Positions 36,799-46,899 of a DNA stretch of 64,000 nt are shown here, piece by piece (positions within the stretch are counted from its first letter, which is position 1; every line of letters begins with the position of its first letter). The position numbers were made by a program, and so were the translations under genes. The stretch covers positions 2,657,001 to 2,721,000 of the forward strand of contig NZ_CP113783.1 of the NCBI RefSeq assembly GCF_029542205.1, written 5' to 3'. The notes below the pieces were generated by a model. That model was given only the letters and a program-made list of their open reading frames with translations, did not search any database and was not told the DNA's origin. The stretch is from Pseudoxanthomonas sp. SE1 (GTDB lineage: Bacteria; Pseudomonadota; Gammaproteobacteria; Xanthomonadales; Xanthomonadaceae).

Positions 36799-37437
36799 CT
36801 ACGGTGAGGGCCTGGCGTCCGCCACGCGTACCGCGTCGACGAAGCGCCGCATCCTGTCGGCGTCCTTGATGCCGGGACCCGCTTCGATGCCGCTGGATAC
36901 ATCCACGCCCCAGGGACGTGCCGTGCGCAACGCCAGCCCCACGTTCTCCGGCGACAGACCACCCGCCAGCAGGAACGGCTTGTCGGTGGCGGCCGGCATG
37001 CGCCGCCAGTCGAAGCGCTGGCCGCTGCCGCCCTGCTCGCCCGCAGCATGACCGTCGAACAGGAACCCCTGCGCATCGGGGTACGCCGCCAGGGTCGCGA
37101 AAGCGCCATCGCCCTGCCCGCCCATCGCGATCGCCTTCCAGAAGGGAATACCGAACGACACGGCGAACGCATCGTCCTCGGCGCCGTGGAACTGCAACAC
37201 GTCCGGCTGCAGCGATTCGACGATCTGCTCCACCTCGCCACGCGGGTTGTCCATCACGAGGGCGACGACCGCGATCTCCTCGGGCACCAGTTCGCGCAGC
37301 ATGCGCGCCTGGCCCAGCAGCAGGTGGCGCGGGCTGTGCGGCGCGAAGACCAGCCCCAGGTAATCCACGCCCAATTCGACGGCGAGGCGTACATCCTCGG
37401 CACGGGTGAGGCCACAGAACTTGATGCGGGTATGCAT
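36799..37437 (-). CDS. trpF: Phosphoribosylanthranilate isomerase
   Basis: Amadori rearrangement step of tryptophan synthesis. 212 residues, TIM barrel, with the catalytic cysteine in IKFCGLTRAED (C7) and the C-terminal phosphate loops LAGGLSPENV and VDVSSGIEAGPGIKD. ATG at 37437 gives MHTRIKFCG; the frame upstream is not coding. It follows truA in the fimV-truA-trpF order conserved in Pseudomonas-like genomes, apart from the trpBA pair. Confidence 0.96.
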   Translation of the reverse strand: MHTRIKFCGLTRAEDVRLAVELGVDYLGLVFAPHSPRHLLLGQARMLRELVPEEIAVVALVMDNPRGEVEQIVESLQPDVLQFHGAEDDAFAVSFGIPFWKAIAMGGQGDGAFATLAAYPDAQGFLFDGHAAGEQGGSGQRFDWRRMPAATDKPFLLAGGLSPENVGLALRTARPWGVDVSSGIEAGPGIKDADRMRRFVDAVRVADARPSP

Positions 37438-37561
37438 GGCGGGCGCAAGGCGATCAGGCGTGGGCGAAGCGTATCCGCTTTCGGCTGGTCCCGTTGGGAG
37501 GCGATCCCGGGCGCGGTGCTTTCCGCGATCCGGTCGCCGTGCGTCGCGCCGCAAGGCGCTG

Positions 37562-38380
37562 CTACCGCGCGATGGCGTGACGGTCCGGGATGTCCTGCAA
37601 CGTCACTTCCGCGGGCATCTTCCACTCGGGCGGATAGAGCGGGCTGACGAAGACCAGTCCGTCCGGAGGCGCCGTGGGACCGGCGACCGTGCGGTCCCGC
37701 CCGGCCAGCAGTTCGGCGATCCAGTCTTCGGGCCGTTCGCCACGCCCCACCACCAGCAGCGAGCCGACGATGTTGCGCACCATGTGGTGCAGGAACGCAT
37801 TGGCCTGCACTTCGACCACGACACGCTCGCCATGGCGCGTGACCGAAATGGCATGCAGGTTGCGCATCGCATGCGGGGACTGGCAGTGGACCGTACGGAA
37901 CGCGCTGAAGTCGTTTTCACCCAGCAGCACCTGCGCGGCGCGATGCATCGCGGCGGCGTCCAACGGCATCCGTTCCCAGCTCAGGTACTGGCGTTCCAGC
38001 GCGGGGCGTGCCAACCGGTTCACCAGCGTGTAGCGGTAGCGGCGTGCCCGCGCGGAAAAACGTGCGTGGAAGTCCTCTGCCACCGGCTGGCACCAGCGCA
38101 CGCACACCGCGGGCGGCAGCCGCGCCGTCGTGCCGAGCAGCCAGCCCCGGGAGTCGCGTGCGGCATCGCTGTCGAAGTGCACCACCTGGCATTGCGCATG
38201 CACGCCGGCGTCGGTGCGGCCGGCGCAGATGGTGTTCACCTGGGCATTGGCCACCGACGACAGTGCGCCCTCCAGCGCCGCCTGGATGGTGGTGGTGTCG
38301 TCCGGCGTGCCGGACTTGCTCAGCCGCTGCCAGCCCAGGAATCCGCCGCCGTCGTATTCGACGCCCAGCGCGTAACGCAT
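37562..38380 (-). CDS. truA: tRNA pseudouridine(38-40) synthase TruA
   Basis: Modifies the anticodon stem-loop at U38-U40. 272 residues with catalytic D57 in [11 protein letters not shown] and the conserved [12 protein letters not shown] and [13 protein letters not shown] segments. ATG at 38380 ([18 protein letters not shown]). It follows fimV by 15 bases and precedes trpF by 124 bases. Confidence 0.97.
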   Translation of the reverse strand: MRYALGVEYDGGGFLGWQRLSKSGTPDDTTTIQAALEGALSSVANAQVNTICAGRTDAGVHAQCQVVHFDSDAARDSRGWLLGTTARLPPAVCVRWCQPVAEDFHARFSARARRYRYTLVNRLARPALERQYLSWERMPLDAAAMHRAAQVLLGENDFSAFRTVHCQSPHAMRNLHAISVTRHGERVVVEVQANAFLHHMVRNIVGSLLVVGRGERPEDWIAELLAGRDRTVAGPTAPPDGLVFVSPLYPPEWKMPAEVTLQDIPDRHAIAR

Positions 38381-38395
38381 CAGCGCATCACCCGG

Positions 38396-40123
38396 TCATC
38401 CGATCTCGCGCAGCAACTGCAGCGCTTCATCGCGGGCGGCGGTATCGCCGCCGGCGGCGACTTCGTTCAACAGGTCGCGCGCCGTGACCACATCGCCCAG
38501 GTCCAGGTAAGCCACGGCCAATTCCAGCCGCTCGCGGCCCACGGGTGCCGGGGCAGGATGTGCGAGGGGCGTGGGCGCACCGCCGGAATGCCACGTGGGA
38601 CCCGCCGCGACCGGCGCCGGCTTCTCGACCGGCTTCGAGGGCGGCGCAGCGGTGGGTACGATCACCGGTTGCAGCGTCGGGCTGGGCGCGGGTTCCGCCA
38701 CGGGCGCCGTCGGCATTCCCGCCGCGAGTTCAGCGGCGCGGCTGACGACCGGCGACTCGCCGAACACGCTGCTGCGCGGTGTCGGCGCCGGCGACAGGCG
38801 CTTGCGACGCTGTGCGAAGCCCCAGGCCAGCGCACCCGCGAACAACAGGCCGAAGCCTGCCCACGCCCACACCGGTACACCGCCATCGCTGCCATTGCTC
38901 TGCGCCAGGCGCTGCTGGGCGGCGGCGAGATCGCTGTCCTTCATGGCCAGCAGTTTTTCCTGCTGCGCCTTGAGCTTTTCCAGGTCCGCGACCTGCGAGC
39001 GCAATTCCTGCACTTCCGCTTCGCGCGCGGCCAGGTCTTCCTTCGACTGCTGCAATTGTTCGTTCGCCAACATCTCGCCCTCACCGCCGGCATTGACGCC
39101 GGACTGCGTTCCAGAACCCGACGTGCTTGTCGCCGCGGGCGCGATTTCCAGGCGCGCTTCCGCCACCTGGGGCGCGGGCGTCGCAGCCGCCGGAGCAGGC
39201 GCCGTCGGCTCGACCACGGCCGCCGGTTGCGGGATGGGCGCGCGCGCGCGTCGCCACTCGGCGATCTGGCTGCGCACCAGCGCTGCGGCCTCGCTTTCCA
39301 GGATCGTCTGCGCCTCGGCCGTTTCCGGTACGCGCAACACCGCGCCCTGCTTGAGCAGGTTGACGTTTCCGTTGATGAAGGCTTCGGGATTGGCGCGCAG
39401 TAGCGCGACCATCGCCTGGTCCAGCGTGTAGCCCTGCTCACGCGCCAACGGCGCCGCGATCTGCGACAACGACTGGCCCCGGCGCACCGGCGCCAGCGTG
39501 TCGCCAGGGGAAACCTGCGGCACGGGCGCGGCGGTCGCGACGGGCTCCGGTGCCGCACGCACCGGCGCCTCGGGAGCCGGTTGCGCCACGGGTGGAGGTT
39601 CCGGCGTCGCCACGACGACCGGCTCGACCGGTCGGCTGATGATGTCCGAGGGCGCGGCCACCGGGGCGTCGATCACCGGTTGCTCGGCGGCCGCCAGCGT
39701 TCCTGGCGCACTCACGAGCGCGGAGTATTCGCGCACCAGCCGGCCTTGCCCCCAATCGACTTCGATCAGGAAGTTGACCGCCGGCACATCGACAGGCGTG
39801 CGGCTGGTGACGCGGACCACCGGGCGCCCCGCATCATCCAGTGCGACGGCAAAATCCAGTTCATTGACCAGGCCCTGCGGCCGCGGCAGGCCGACGCGCT
39901 CGAACGTCACCGGCGACGCCAGGCGCGCGCTCAGCTGTTCCAGCTCGCCCGGCTCGCTGGAAATGATCGGAATCTCGGCCAGCAAAGGCTGGCCGGGCTG
40001 CGATTTGACCTTGATCTCCCCCAGGCCGAGCGCGAGGGCCGCGTTGCTCAACAACGCGAGCCCCAGCCCGATCATGCCGGCCAGCAGGAGCCTTGCCGTC
40101 CGAGGTCTGTGCTTCGGTTTCAC
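38396..40123 (-). CDS. fimV: FimV/HubP-family polar protein (short form)
   Basis: A peptidoglycan-binding inner-membrane hub for polar assembly of type IV pili and chemotaxis proteins. 575 residues: signal/anchor (residues ~10-31, ending ALALGLGEIKVKSQPGQPLL), FimV N-domain, Pro/Ala linker, LysM (~209-265), coiled coil (~349-406), one transmembrane helix (VPVWAWAGFGLLFAGALAWG, ~414-437), and the C-terminal FimV motif (ERLELAVAYLDLGDVVTARD). Pseudomonas FimV is about 900 residues; the acidic cytoplasmic TPR region is much reduced here. Start GTG at 40123 after GGGGAAGGGCC. Upstream is asd, downstream truA, the conserved order. Confidence 0.92.
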   Translation of the reverse strand: MKPKHRPRTARLLLAGMIGLGLALLSNAALALGLGEIKVKSQPGQPLLAEIPIISSEPGELEQLSARLASPVTFERVGLPRPQGLVNELDFAVALDDAGRPVVRVTSRTPVDVPAVNFLIEVDWGQGRLVREYSALVSAPGTLAAAEQPVIDAPVAAPSDIISRPVEPVVVATPEPPPVAQPAPEAPVRAAPEPVATAAPVPQVSPGDTLAPVRRGQSLSQIAAPLAREQGYTLDQAMVALLRANPEAFINGNVNLLKQGAVLRVPETAEAQTILESEAAALVRSQIAEWRRARAPIPQPAAVVEPTAPAPAAATPAPQVAEARLEIAPAATSTSGSGTQSGVNAGGEGEMLANEQLQQSKEDLAAREAEVQELRSQVADLEKLKAQQEKLLAMKDSDLAAAQQRLAQSNGSDGGVPVWAWAGFGLLFAGALAWGFAQRRKRLSPAPTPRSSVFGESPVVSRAAELAAGMPTAPVAEPAPSPTLQPVIVPTAAPPSKPVEKPAPVAAGPTWHSGGAPTPLAHPAPAPVGRERLELAVAYLDLGDVVTARDLLNEVAAGGDTAARDEALQLLREIG

Positions 40124-40161
40124 GGCCCTTCCCCATGTTTCCCGGCCACGACTATAGCCGG

Positions 40162-41187
40162 TCAGCCGTTTTTCGCCACCAGTTCCGCTACCTGTACGGC
40201 ATTCAGGGCCGCGCCCTTGCGGATGTTGTCGGACACGATCCACAGGTTCAGCCCGCGCGGATGCGAGATGTCCTCGCGGATGCGGCCGACGTAGACGGCA
40301 TCGGTGCCGGAGGCATGGGTGACGGGCGTGGGATAGCCGCCCGGCGCACGGTCATCGACGACTTCGATGCCCGGCGCGGCTTCAAGCAGCGCGCGCGCTT
40401 CGGCGGCGGTGACCTTGTCGCGAGTCTCGATGGCGACGGCTTCGGAGTGGCCATAGAACACGGGCACGCGCACGGCGGTCGGATTCACCTGGATGCTCTC
40501 GTCGCCGAGGATCTTGCGCGTCTCCCACACCAGTTTCATCTCCTCCTTGGTGAAGCCGTTGTCGAGGAACTCGTCGATATGCGGGATCAGGTTGAAGGCG
40601 ATCTGCACGGGGAAGCGCTGCGGATCCGGGTCCTGGAAGTTGAGCAGCGCGCCGGTCTGGCGACCGAGCTCTTCCAGCGCCGAACGGCCGGCACCGGATA
40701 CGGACTGGTAGGTCGCCACGTTGATGCGCTCGATGCCGTACTTGCGGTGGATCGGCGCCAGCGCCACCAGCATCTGCATGGTCGAGCAGTTCGGATTGGC
40801 GATGATGCCGCGCGGACGGTTCTGCACCTGCTCCGGATTCACTTCGCTGACGACCAGCGGGATATCGGCGTCGTAGCGGAACGCCGAAGAGTTGTCGATG
40901 ACGACGGCGCCGGCCGCAGCGAACTTGGGTGCGAATTCCTTGGAAATGCCGCCGCCCGCGGAGAACAGCGCGATGTCGATGCCGGCCGGATCGAAGGTGG
41001 CCAGGTCCTGCACGGTGATCTTCTCGCCGTTGAACTCGACCGTGCTGCCGGCGGAGCGCTCCGAGGCCAGTGCGACGAGCTTGCCGACGGGGAAGTTGCG
41101 CTCGGCAAGAATGGACAACATGGTTTCGCCGACGGCGCCGGTGGCGCCCACGACGGCGACGTTGAAGGTTCGGTTCTGGTTGCTCAT
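40162..41187 (-). CDS. asd: Aspartate-semialdehyde dehydrogenase
   Basis: Reduces aspartyl phosphate to the semialdehyde for lysine, methionine, threonine and diaminopimelate. 341 residues. NADP motif VVGATGAVGE, catalytic C134 (NPNCSTMQML), and the substrate segment HIDEFLDNGFTKEEMK. ATG at 41187. It begins 76 bases after the D-2-hydroxyacid dehydrogenase stop and lies 38 bases upstream of fimV. Confidence 0.97.
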   Translation of the reverse strand: MSNQNRTFNVAVVGATGAVGETMLSILAERNFPVGKLVALASERSAGSTVEFNGEKITVQDLATFDPAGIDIALFSAGGGISKEFAPKFAAAGAVVIDNSSAFRYDADIPLVVSEVNPEQVQNRPRGIIANPNCSTMQMLVALAPIHRKYGIERINVATYQSVSGAGRSALEELGRQTGALLNFQDPDPQRFPVQIAFNLIPHIDEFLDNGFTKEEMKLVWETRKILGDESIQVNPTAVRVPVFYGHSEAVAIETRDKVTAAEARALLEAAPGIEVVDDRAPGGYPTPVTHASGTDAVYVGRIREDISHPRGLNLWIVSDNIRKGAALNAVQVAELVAKNG

Positions 41188-41263
41188 GGATGGGTTTTCG
41201 CGAAGAAGGGAATGAAGACAGCAGACACGTGTTGGCTGTGTTCGGGGAACCTGCGGGCGTGCC

Positions 41264-42298
41264 TCAGGCTCCCTGTCGTTTGGCGATGGTGGTTTTCGCG
41301 GGGGCGGCCAGCGCGTCGGGATTCACGGGCGTCGGCGGACGGCCGGCCTGCGGGCCTTCGCCCAGCGCGGCAATCAGGTTGTCCACCGCCAGTGACACCA
41401 TCGCGCGGCGCGTAGCCAGGCTGGCGCTGGCGATGTGCGGCGTCAGCACCACGTTGCGCAGCGCGAGCAGTTCCGGGCGCACGGCAGGCTCGCCTTCGTA
41501 CACGTCCAGCCCAGCGGCGGCGAGGCGGCCGTTCGCCAGCGCATCGGCCAGCGCGAGTTCGTCGATGATGCCGCCCCGCGCGATATTCACCAGCGTGGCG
41601 GTGGGCTTCATCTTCGCCAGTGCCGCGGCATCGACCAGGTGATGTACCTGCGGCGAGTACGGCAGCACCAGGACCACGTGGTCGGACTGGGCGAGCAGCT
41701 CGTCGAAACCCGCGTAGCTCGCACCGCATTCCCGCTCCACCGTGTCCGGAACGCGGCTGCGGTTGTGGTACAGCACGCGCATGCCGAAGCCGCGCGCACG
41801 GCGGGCGATGCCCTGCCCGATCCGGCCCATGCCGACGATGCCCAGCGTGCTGCCGTGCAGGTCGGCGCCGAGCAGCGTGCCGAACGACCACTGCTGCCAC
41901 TGGCCTTCACGCAGCCAGCGTTCGGCCTCGGTGATGCGTCGCGCGGTGGCCATCAGCAGCGCGAAGCCGAAGTCGGCCGTGGTCTCGGTCAGCACGTCGG
42001 GGGTATTGGTGGCGACGATACCGGCCTGCGTCAGCGCATCGACGTCAAGGTTGTTGTAGCCCACGCCGACGTTGGCGATGGCGCGCAGCGACGAGGCAGC
42101 GGCGATTTCCTCCGCGCCGATCCGCTCGTTCAGCGTGACCAGCGCACCCGCGCTGTCGCGCAGCGCATCGGCGATGACGTGCGGTGTGTACTCGGTGACA
42201 TGGCTCGTCGATCGCACGTCGAAATGCGCCGCCAGCCGCGCGACGATATCGTCGAACAGCGGCTGCGACACCCAGACGCGCGGCCGCGGCTCAGCCAT
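41264..42298 (-). CDS. D-2-hydroxyacid dehydrogenase (glyoxylate/hydroxypyruvate reductase-like)
   Basis: A 344-residue NAD(P)-dependent reductase of 2-oxo acids. It has the Rossmann motif [11 protein letters not shown] and the R-E-H catalytic set in [18 protein letters not shown] and [10 protein letters not shown]. It is closest in character to GhrB/hydroxypyruvate reductases and resembles PdxB only loosely. Its ATG (42298) overlaps the last eight bases of aroC, so it is translationally linked to chorismate synthase. The C-terminal ~30 residues ([20 protein letters not shown]) form a loose extension. Confidence 0.93.
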   Translation of the reverse strand: MAEPRPRVWVSQPLFDDIVARLAAHFDVRSTSHVTEYTPHVIADALRDSAGALVTLNERIGAEEIAAASSLRAIANVGVGYNNLDVDALTQAGIVATNTPDVLTETTADFGFALLMATARRITEAERWLREGQWQQWSFGTLLGADLHGSTLGIVGMGRIGQGIARRARGFGMRVLYHNRSRVPDTVERECGASYAGFDELLAQSDHVVLVLPYSPQVHHLVDAAALAKMKPTATLVNIARGGIIDELALADALANGRLAAAGLDVYEGEPAVRPELLALRNVVLTPHIASASLATRRAMVSLAVDNLIAALGEGPQAGRPPTPVNPDALAAPAKTTIAKRQGA

Positions 42299-43394
42299 CG
42301 ACGCTGCCGGGAACGTACGGCGGTACATCGCCCACGTCGCCGCATTGCGCGCGATGGCGCAGCGCCTGGTCCATCAGCACCAGCGCCATCATCGCTTCGG
42401 CGATGGGCGTGGCCCGGATGCCGACGCAGGGGTCATGGCGGCCGGTGGTGATGACCTCGACGGTGTTGCCGTCCACATCCACCGTCGCGCCCGGCAGGCG
42501 CAGGCTGGAGGTGGGCTTCAACACGATCGATGCAGTGACCTGCTGGCCGGTGGAAATGCCGCCGAGGATGCCGCCGGCGTGGTTGGACAGGAAGCCGTCC
42601 GGCGTCATCAGGTCGCGGTGTTCCGTGCCCTTCTGGGTGACCGCCGCGAAACCGTCGCCGATCTCCACGCCCTTCACGGCGTTGATGCTCATCAGCGCCG
42701 CGGCGAGGTCGCCGTCGAGCTTGCCGTAGATCGGCTCGCCCCAGCCGCCGGGCACGCCGTCGGCGACCACATTGACGCGCGCGCCGATGGAATCACCCGA
42801 CTTGCGCAGCGCGTCCATGTAGGTTTCCAGCGCGGGCACCTGCGCGGCATGCGGCCAGAAGAACGGGTTGTCTTCCACCGCGCTCCAGTCGAAGCCTTCC
42901 GGCACGATCGGGCCAAGCTGCGACAGGTAACCGCGCACGGTCACGCCATGCCGCTGCAGCAACCACTTCTTGGCGATCACGCCGGCCGCCACGCGCATGG
43001 TGGTCTCGCGCGCCGACGAACGTCCGCCGCCACGCGGATCGCGGATGCCGTACTTCTGCCAGTACGTGTAGTCCGCGTGCCCCGGACGGAACTGCCGCGC
43101 GATGTCGGTGTAGTCCTTGCTGCGCTGGTCGGTGTTGCGGATCAGCAGCGCGATCGGCGTGCCGGTAGTACGGCCTTCGTACACCCCGCTGAGGATCTCG
43201 ACCTCATCGGCCTCGCGGCGTGCGGACGTATGCCGCGACTTGCCGGTGGCACGGCGTTCCAGGTCGTGACGGAACTCCTCCGGTGCGATCTCCAGCCCGG
43301 GCGGGCAGCCGTCGACCACACAGCCGATGGCCGGCCCGTGCGATTCGCCGAACGTGGTGACCGTGAGGAGTTTTCCGAAACTGTTGCTGCTCAA
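42291..43394 (-). CDS. aroC: Chorismate synthase
   Basis: Last step of the shikimate pathway; FMN-dependent 1,4-elimination. 367 residues with the three signatures: [35 protein letters not shown] and [15 protein letters not shown]. The start is most likely TTG at 43394 ([20 protein letters not shown] as written, read Met), with GCGGAGCGACGC in front. The frame upstream continues into prmB antisense-like text and is not coding. It overlaps the dehydrogenase downstream. Confidence 0.95.
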   Translation of the reverse strand: MSSNSFGKLLTVTTFGESHGPAIGCVVDGCPPGLEIAPEEFRHDLERRATGKSRHTSARREADEVEILSGVYEGRTTGTPIALLIRNTDQRSKDYTDIARQFRPGHADYTYWQKYGIRDPRGGGRSSARETTMRVAAGVIAKKWLLQRHGVTVRGYLSQLGPIVPEGFDWSAVEDNPFFWPHAAQVPALETYMDALRKSGDSIGARVNVVADGVPGGWGEPIYGKLDGDLAAALMSINAVKGVEIGDGFAAVTQKGTEHRDLMTPDGFLSNHAGGILGGISTGQQVTASIVLKPTSSLRLPGATVDVDGNTVEVITTGRHDPCVGIRATPIAEAMMALVLMDQALRHRAQCGDVGDVPPYVPGSVDG

Positions 43395-43531
43395 GCGTCG
43401 CTCCGCTGTGGAACTACCCGTGCCGGGGCGTGAAGCATCGCATGCCGGCCACCCTATTGTGCAGCGCGCCAACGCCGGCCGCGACGGTTGCAGGCGCAAC
43501 CGCTGCGGACGTTCGCACGAGGCGCGCGGCC

Positions 43532-44461
43532 TTATTTTCGCGCGGCGGCGAGTTCGGTGATGCGGGCGTTGTGGCGGATCAGCTCGGCGCACTCGACGGC
43601 GAAGATGCCCATCTGCCCCACCTTGAACTCGATCCAGGCGAACTCGACGTCCGGCAGCAGCTTGACCAGCGCGCGCTCGGACTCGCCCACCTCGCAGATC
43701 AGCAGGCCGTCCTGGCTCAGGTGCAGCGGCGCGTCGCGCAGGATCTTCAGCACCAGATCCAGACCATCGTCGCCAGCGCGCAGGCCGAGTTCCGGCTCGT
43801 AGGAATACTCCCTCGGCAGCGCATCGGTCTCGTCGTTGGTGACGTAGGGCGGATTGGTGACGATCAGGTCGTAATGCTTGCCGGTAAGGCCGGCGAACAG
43901 GTCCGACTTGAGGAATTGCACGTTGTCGGCCAGCAGGCGTGCCTTGTTCTCGGCCGACAGCGCCAGCGCGTCGTCGCTGATGTCGACGCCGTCGACCTGC
44001 CAGTCCGGGTTGTAGTGGCCCATCGCGATGGCGATGCAGCCGGAGCCGGTGCACAGGTCGAGTGCATGGTTCACTTCACGCCCTCCCAACCAGGGCTCGA
44101 AACCGGCTTCGATCAGTTCGGCGATCGGCGAACGCGGCACCAGCGCGCGCGCATCGCTCTTGAAGCTGAGCCCAGCGAACCAGGCCTCGCCGGTCAGGTA
44201 GGCGACCGGGATGTGCTCGTTGACGCGACGCTCGACCAGCGCCAGCACCTCTGCCTTTTCCGCGCTGGTGACGCGCGCCTGTCCGTACGCCGGGCCCAGG
44301 TCCGGCGGCAGGTGCAGCGTGTGCAGCACCAGATGGGAGGCCTCGTCCAGCGCGTTGTCGTAGCTGTGGCCGAAGGTCAGGCCGGCGGCGTTGAAACGGC
44401 TGGCGCCGTAGCGGATCAGATCGATGATGGTGTGCAGTTCGGCGGCGACGTCGGCGGTCAT
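43532..44461 (-). CDS. prmB: 50S ribosomal protein L3 N5-glutamine methyltransferase
   Basis: An S-adenosylmethionine enzyme that methylates a glutamine of ribosomal protein L3. 309 residues with the SAM motif [15 protein letters not shown] and the catalytic NPPY in [14 protein letters not shown]. The adjacent position to aroC is conserved in gammaproteobacteria and favours PrmB over the release-factor enzyme PrmC. ATG at 44461 ([20 protein letters not shown]). It is divergent from the SCO1 gene and 137 bases upstream of aroC. Confidence 0.95.
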   Translation of the reverse strand: MTADVAAELHTIIDLIRYGASRFNAAGLTFGHSYDNALDEASHLVLHTLHLPPDLGPAYGQARVTSAEKAEVLALVERRVNEHIPVAYLTGEAWFAGLSFKSDARALVPRSPIAELIEAGFEPWLGGREVNHALDLCTGSGCIAIAMGHYNPDWQVDGVDISDDALALSAENKARLLADNVQFLKSDLFAGLTGKHYDLIVTNPPYVTNDETDALPREYSYEPELGLRAGDDGLDLVLKILRDAPLHLSQDGLLICEVGESERALVKLLPDVEFAWIEFKVGQMGIFAVECAELIRHNARITELAAARK

Positions 44462-44599
44462 GGCAAGGCTTGTGAAGACGCCGGAACGGCGAAGGCCGCC
44501 GATTATAGGGGCTGCCCCGGTATCATGGTCGCCTTCACGCCGCGCCCATGCGGCCCCAGCCCACCGGCTGCGCCCTCCTCCTCGTGGGAACCCCACCGC

Positions 44600-45253
44600 A
44601 TGTTCAACAAGAAGATCGGCCTCATCCTCATCCTGGCGCTCGCCGCCGGCCTGGGCCTGCTGGCCGCACAGACGTTCTTCGGCCCGGTCACGCCCGCCAC
44701 CCAATGGCCGGCCACGCAGACGGTGACCCTGTTCCCGCAGGCGCGTCCGCTGCCGCCCTTCTCGCTGCGCCAGTCGGACGGCACCCAACTGGCCGACGGC
44801 GAGCTGAAGGGTCATTGGACGCTGGTCTTCCTGGGCTTCACCTTCTGCCCGGACGTTTGCCCGACCACGCTGGCCGAACTGGCCCAGGCGCAGGCGCAGT
44901 GGAAGGACCTGCCCGACTCCACCCGCCCGCGCGTGCTGTTCGTCTCGGTCGACCCGGAACGCGACACGCCCACCCGCATCGGCGAGTACGCCCACGCCTT
45001 CCATCCCGACACGATGGCCGCCACGGCCGATGTCCCGACGCTGGAGAACTTCGCCAAGTCGCTCGGCTTCGTCTTCATGAAAGTGCCCGGTGACGGCTTC
45101 GAGCAGAACCCGAACGACTACAGCATGGACCACTCCTCGGCGATCGGCGTGCTGGACCCGCAGGGCCGCCTGGCCGGCCTGATCCGACCGCCGTTCCAGC
45201 CGAAGGCGATCGCAGCGGACATGCGCGCGCTGACCGAGGCGTCGACGAAATGA
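44600..45253 (+). CDS. SCO1/SenC family copper chaperone
   Basis: A membrane-anchored thioredoxin-fold protein that helps insert Cu into the CuA site of cytochrome c oxidase. 217 residues with an N-terminal anchor ([20 protein letters not shown]), the copper motif C83-P-D-V-C87 and the distal ligand H178 (SMDHSS). All three copper ligands are present. ATG at 44600. Its stop overlaps the psd start in ATGA, an unusual partner. Confidence 0.94.
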   Translation: MFNKKIGLILILALAAGLGLLAAQTFFGPVTPATQWPATQTVTLFPQARPLPPFSLRQSDGTQLADGELKGHWTLVFLGFTFCPDVCPTTLAELAQAQAQWKDLPDSTRPRVLFVSVDPERDTPTRIGEYAHAFHPDTMAATADVPTLENFAKSLGFVFMKVPGDGFEQNPNDYSMDHSSAIGVLDPQGRLAGLIRPPFQPKAIAADMRALTEASTK

Positions 45254-46092
45254 GCCTGCTGACCTCGCTGACGTACGTCCTGCCGCACCGGTTCCTGTCG
45301 TCGCTGGCACGCCGGTTGGCGTATTCCACCTCGCCCGGCACCAGCCGCTGGCTGATCGACACGGTGACGAGGAAGTTCAATGTCGACCTCGGCGAGGCGG
45401 CCGAACCCGACCCGCGCGCCTACCCCAGCTTCAATGCCTTCTTCACCCGCGCGCTGAAGCCGGGCGCACGCGTCGCCGATTCCGATCCGCGCGCGCTGCT
45501 GATGCCGGCCGACGGCCACATCAGCCAGTGTGGCCCCATCGAGCACGGGCGCATCTTCCAGGCCAAGGGCCAGTCGTTCACCGCGGCCGAACTGCTCGGC
45601 GATGCCGCGGCAGCGGAGCCGTTCCGCAACGGCTTGTTCGCCACGGTCTACCTGTCGCCGCGCGACTACCACCGCGTGCATATGCCGTGGACCGGCACGC
45701 TCCGCGAGACCGTGCACGTGCCCGGCCGTCTCTTCAGTGTCGGCACGGATGCGGTGGCCAACGTGCCGCGCCTGTTCGCGCGCAATGAACGGCTGGTCTG
45801 CCATTTCGACACCGATTTCGGCCCGATGGTGTCGGTGATGGTGGGCGCGTTGCTTGTTTCGGGTGTGGAAACGGTGTGGAGCGGCGAAGAGATTCCTGCC
45901 TACGGCACCGCGGTCACGCGCAAGGATTACCGGGGCAAGGGCATCACGCTGGAGCGGTTCGCGGAGATGGCGAGATTCAACTACGGCTCGACGGTGATCG
46001 TGCTGTTGCCGCCGGGTGTGGCGGAACTGGCGCCGAATCTGAAAGCCGAATCACCGGTGCGATTAGGTCAGGCTCTCGCCCGACTGCGGTAA
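45250..46092 (+). CDS. psd: Phosphatidylserine decarboxylase
   Basis: Makes phosphatidylethanolamine at the inner membrane using a self-generated pyruvoyl group. 280 residues, with [39 protein letters not shown] and the self-cleavage site GST (G246-S247-T248). The residue before GST is Tyr ([10 protein letters not shown]), whereas the textbook motif is LGST. It overlaps the SCO1 gene by four bases. REP elements begin five bases after its TAA. Confidence 0.96.
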   Translation: MSLLTSLTYVLPHRFLSSLARRLAYSTSPGTSRWLIDTVTRKFNVDLGEAAEPDPRAYPSFNAFFTRALKPGARVADSDPRALLMPADGHISQCGPIEHGRIFQAKGQSFTAAELLGDAAAAEPFRNGLFATVYLSPRDYHRVHMPWTGTLRETVHVPGRLFSVGTDAVANVPRLFARNERLVCHFDTDFGPMVSVMVGALLVSGVETVWSGEEIPAYGTAVTRKDYRGKGITLERFAEMARFNYGSTVIVLLPPGVAELAPNLKAESPVRLGQALARLR

Positions 46093-46096
46093 CAGA

Positions 46097-46241
46097 TAGC
46101 GTGCGCCATGCGCACGACCGCACGATGCATCACACGTGCACAAGCTCTCCAGGCATCCCATGGTCGTGCGCGCAGCGCACGCTACGTGGACCGCCCTCCT
46201 GAACCGTAGCGTGCGCCATGCGCACGACTGCACGATGCATC
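46097..46241. repeat. Three REP elements upstream of the RAYT gene
   Basis: Copies at 46097-46118 (forward), 46163-46184 (reverse) and 46207-46228 (forward). Each is built on the palindrome GTGCGCNATGCGCAC preceded by TAGC and followed by GAC; the middle copy has a variant core. The two forward copies extend into a direct repeat of about 35 bases (to GCACGATGCATC, 46131 and 46241) with one mismatch. Alternating orientation is typical of BIMEs. These are the likely substrate of the transposase that follows. Confidence 0.9.
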
Positions 46242-46327
46242 TCTTCGACGCGCTGAGGCGCACAGACGCCATACTCGCCATCCGGCGGGCATTGTTAATG
46301 GCGCCGACGAAAAATGAATCGCATCAT

Positions 46328-46356
46328 GGCCGCCTGTTCTCTCCAAAAGGCGGCCA
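46328..46356 (+). promoter_or_regulatory. Hairpin directly before the RAYT start
   Basis: An 8-bp perfect stem GGCCGCCT/AGGCGGCC with a 13-base loop ends three bases before the transposase ATG (46360). The AAAAGG that could serve as ribosome site lies at the loop/stem junction, so folding would hide it. This may keep transposase translation low. The effect is inferred from layout only. Confidence 0.45.
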
Positions 46357-46359
46357 AGG

Positions 46360-46899
46360 ATGGCGAGTTTTCGACGCGTATTCACGCCAGGCGCGACCTG
46401 GTTCTTTACCGTCGTCGCCGCAGGACGGCGCCCCCTGCTGACAGACCCGCGCGTGATCTCGGCCTTCGGCACGGCAATGCGCGAAGTTCAGCAAACGCTG
46501 CCATTCTCGATGCCGGCCTGGGTCATTCTGCCGGACCACCTTCATGTGATCTGGACACTTCCAGAGGGCGATACGGACTATCCACGACGCTGGTCGATCA
46601 TCAAGCGCAGGACATCCCAACTGGCTGAACTGCCGCCGATGGCGCGCTCCTGTTCGATGGTCGCGCGTCGCGAAAGCGGGCTATGGCAACGACGCTATTG
46701 GGAACATCTCATACGCGACACCGATGACCTGCATCGGCATGTCGACTACATCCACTTCAATCCCGTCCGGCACGGCCACGCGGATGCTCCCGCAGCGTGG
46801 CCCTATTCCAGTTTCTCCCGACATGTCCATGCGGGCGCCTATGACGGCAATTGGCGTGCAACCCGCGACATCGATACCTTAGACGCCGGCGAACCGTAG
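46360..46899 (+). CDS. rayT: REP-associated tyrosine transposase (RAYT)
   Basis: A 179-residue Y1-type HUH nuclease of the TnpA_REP/IS200-like family, domesticated enzymes that cut and rejoin REP sequences as single strands. The metal-binding pair H60-x-H62 (PDHLHVIW) and the catalytic tyrosine Y130 (HVDYIHFNPVRHG) are intact, as is the family motif GLWQRRYWEHLIRD. Full length, so likely active. It is flanked on both sides by REPs, and its stop TAG (46897-46899) is the first three bases of the downstream REP. The gene appears as a single copy with no terminal inverted repeats of its own. Confidence 0.95.
   Translation: MASFRRVFTPGATWFFTVVAAGRRPLLTDPRVISAFGTAMREVQQTLPFSMPAWVILPDHLHVIWTLPEGDTDYPRRWSIIKRRTSQLAELPPMARSCSMVARRESGLWQRRYWEHLIRDTDDLHRHVDYIHFNPVRHGHADAPAAWPYSSFSRHVHAGAYDGNWRATRDIDTLDAGEP

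Noticed and set aside
46360..46628. Other-frame ORFs across the RAYT region
   Set aside because: They lack the HUH and Tyr motifs that are in frame in 46360-46899.
46360..46899. A mobile IS200/IS605 insertion sequence
   Set aside because: The protein is of the RAYT branch, has no terminal hairpins of its own and no tnpB; RAYTs are generally single-copy and not self-mobile.
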